From assembly GCA_031267335.1 (NCBI GenBank), contig JAIRZH010000050.1:1-6010 (forward strand): DNA of 6,010 bases, read 5' to 3'. Origin of the DNA: Oscillospiraceae bacterium. GTDB lineage: Bacteria; Bacillota; Clostridia; Oscillospirales; Acutalibacteraceae. Made by a program: the position numbers and the translations under genes. How positions within the stretch are numbered: position 1 is the stretch's first letter; every line of letters begins with the position of its first letter. The notes under the pieces are model-generated. The model searched no databases, was not told where the DNA came from, and saw only the letters and a program-made list of their open reading frames with translations. This document shows positions 5,827-6,010 of this stretch, piece by piece.

Positions 5827-6010
5827 TATAAATTTGTGACATAACCTAAAAAACAATATTCAGAAAAAAAAGAAAAGACACACAAGAAAAAACATAAAAA
5901 ATGTTTTCATACCTCATAAGAAACCTAGAAAAAAGCTACTTTCTGATGAACAAAAAGAAGAAAATCAAATTATTTCAAGTTATAGAATCAAAGTCGAACA
6001 TGCAATTTGT

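Larger units (their letters stand above)
5440..6010 (+). pseudogene. Decayed IS5-like DDE transposase, interrupted and internally deleted
   Basis: The N-terminal part begins with ATG at 5440 (MLIDINEVL), is cut by a MITE at 5467-5626, and resumes as VNKRLSQAMLGVS, then FKNTLPEFEKILLEKAKAKK and RAVGAG to about 5758. This is the typical N-terminus of IS5-family transposases. The C-terminal part, in another frame, runs from about 5843 to the window end with PHKKPRKKLLSDEQKEEN and SSYRIKVEHAI, the conserved region around the third catalytic acid (E in VEHAI). The central region of some 150 residues with the two catalytic Asp is absent; a D repeat with its stem-loop sits at the junction. Stops lie at 5779 and 5837 in the respective frames. 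AAAGGCAG about 7 bases ahead of the ATG may be the old ribosome binding site. It cannot be functional. The family call rests on motif memory; the rest of the C-terminus lies beyond the window. Confidence 0.75.

Noticed and set aside
1..6010. CRISPR array
   Set aside because: The repeats are few, long, diverged and in inverted-repeat form, without regular spacers; they are MITEs.
1..6010. tRNA or rRNA genes
   Set aside because: No cloverleaf with a conserved GTTCRANNC arm and no rRNA-like GC-rich block was seen on either strand.

Overview
The window is a very AT-rich stretch of bacterial chromosome, most likely from an uncultured low-GC Firmicute of the class Clostridia. The main reason is the pair on the minus strand at 3625-5142: a SCIFF ('six cysteines in forty-five residues') ranthipeptide precursor and its radical-SAM/SPASM thioether maturase, a system known as a hallmark of Clostridia. 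A SpoVB/MurJ-type lipid flippase of the kind common in Clostridia agrees with this. The genus cannot be told from the sequence.

Layout. 1-519: no gene, only miniature inverted-repeat elements (here called families A, B and C). 520-2271 (-): 14-helix lipid-oligosaccharide flippase. 2272-2604: ribosome binding site, a truncated B element, a reversed piece of A and a stem-loop repeat (D). 2605-3168 (-): unrecognised 187-residue membrane-associated protein. 3169-3636: a B element split by a C element, followed by an A element. 3625-4974 (-): SCIFF maturase, whose last three codons and stop lie inside the A element. 4978-5142 (-): SCIFF precursor, 54 residues, 3 bases ahead of the maturase. 5143-5439: AT-rich spacer with a weak promoter candidate. 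5440-6010 (+): decayed IS5-like transposase, interrupted by an intact 160-bp B element and lacking its middle part.

How it works together. The precursor and maturase form a two-gene operon. The N-terminal recognition region of the maturase should bind the leader of the peptide, and its 4Fe-4S radical-SAM core should then form thioether bridges in the Cys-rich core. The precursor is a variant: the usual Cys at position 36 is Val, and an extra Cys is present at position 21, so there are still six cysteines. Cys32 and Thr37, the pair linked in the studied CteA peptide, are both kept. The flippase and the orphan protein have no evident link to the peptide system.

The second theme is heavy colonisation by small non-autonomous transposons. 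Every gap between genes is built of A, B and C copies, often nested. Target-site duplications can be read: TA for the intact B copy, where removing it restores the transposase reading frame, and TAA for the A copy at the end of the maturase gene.
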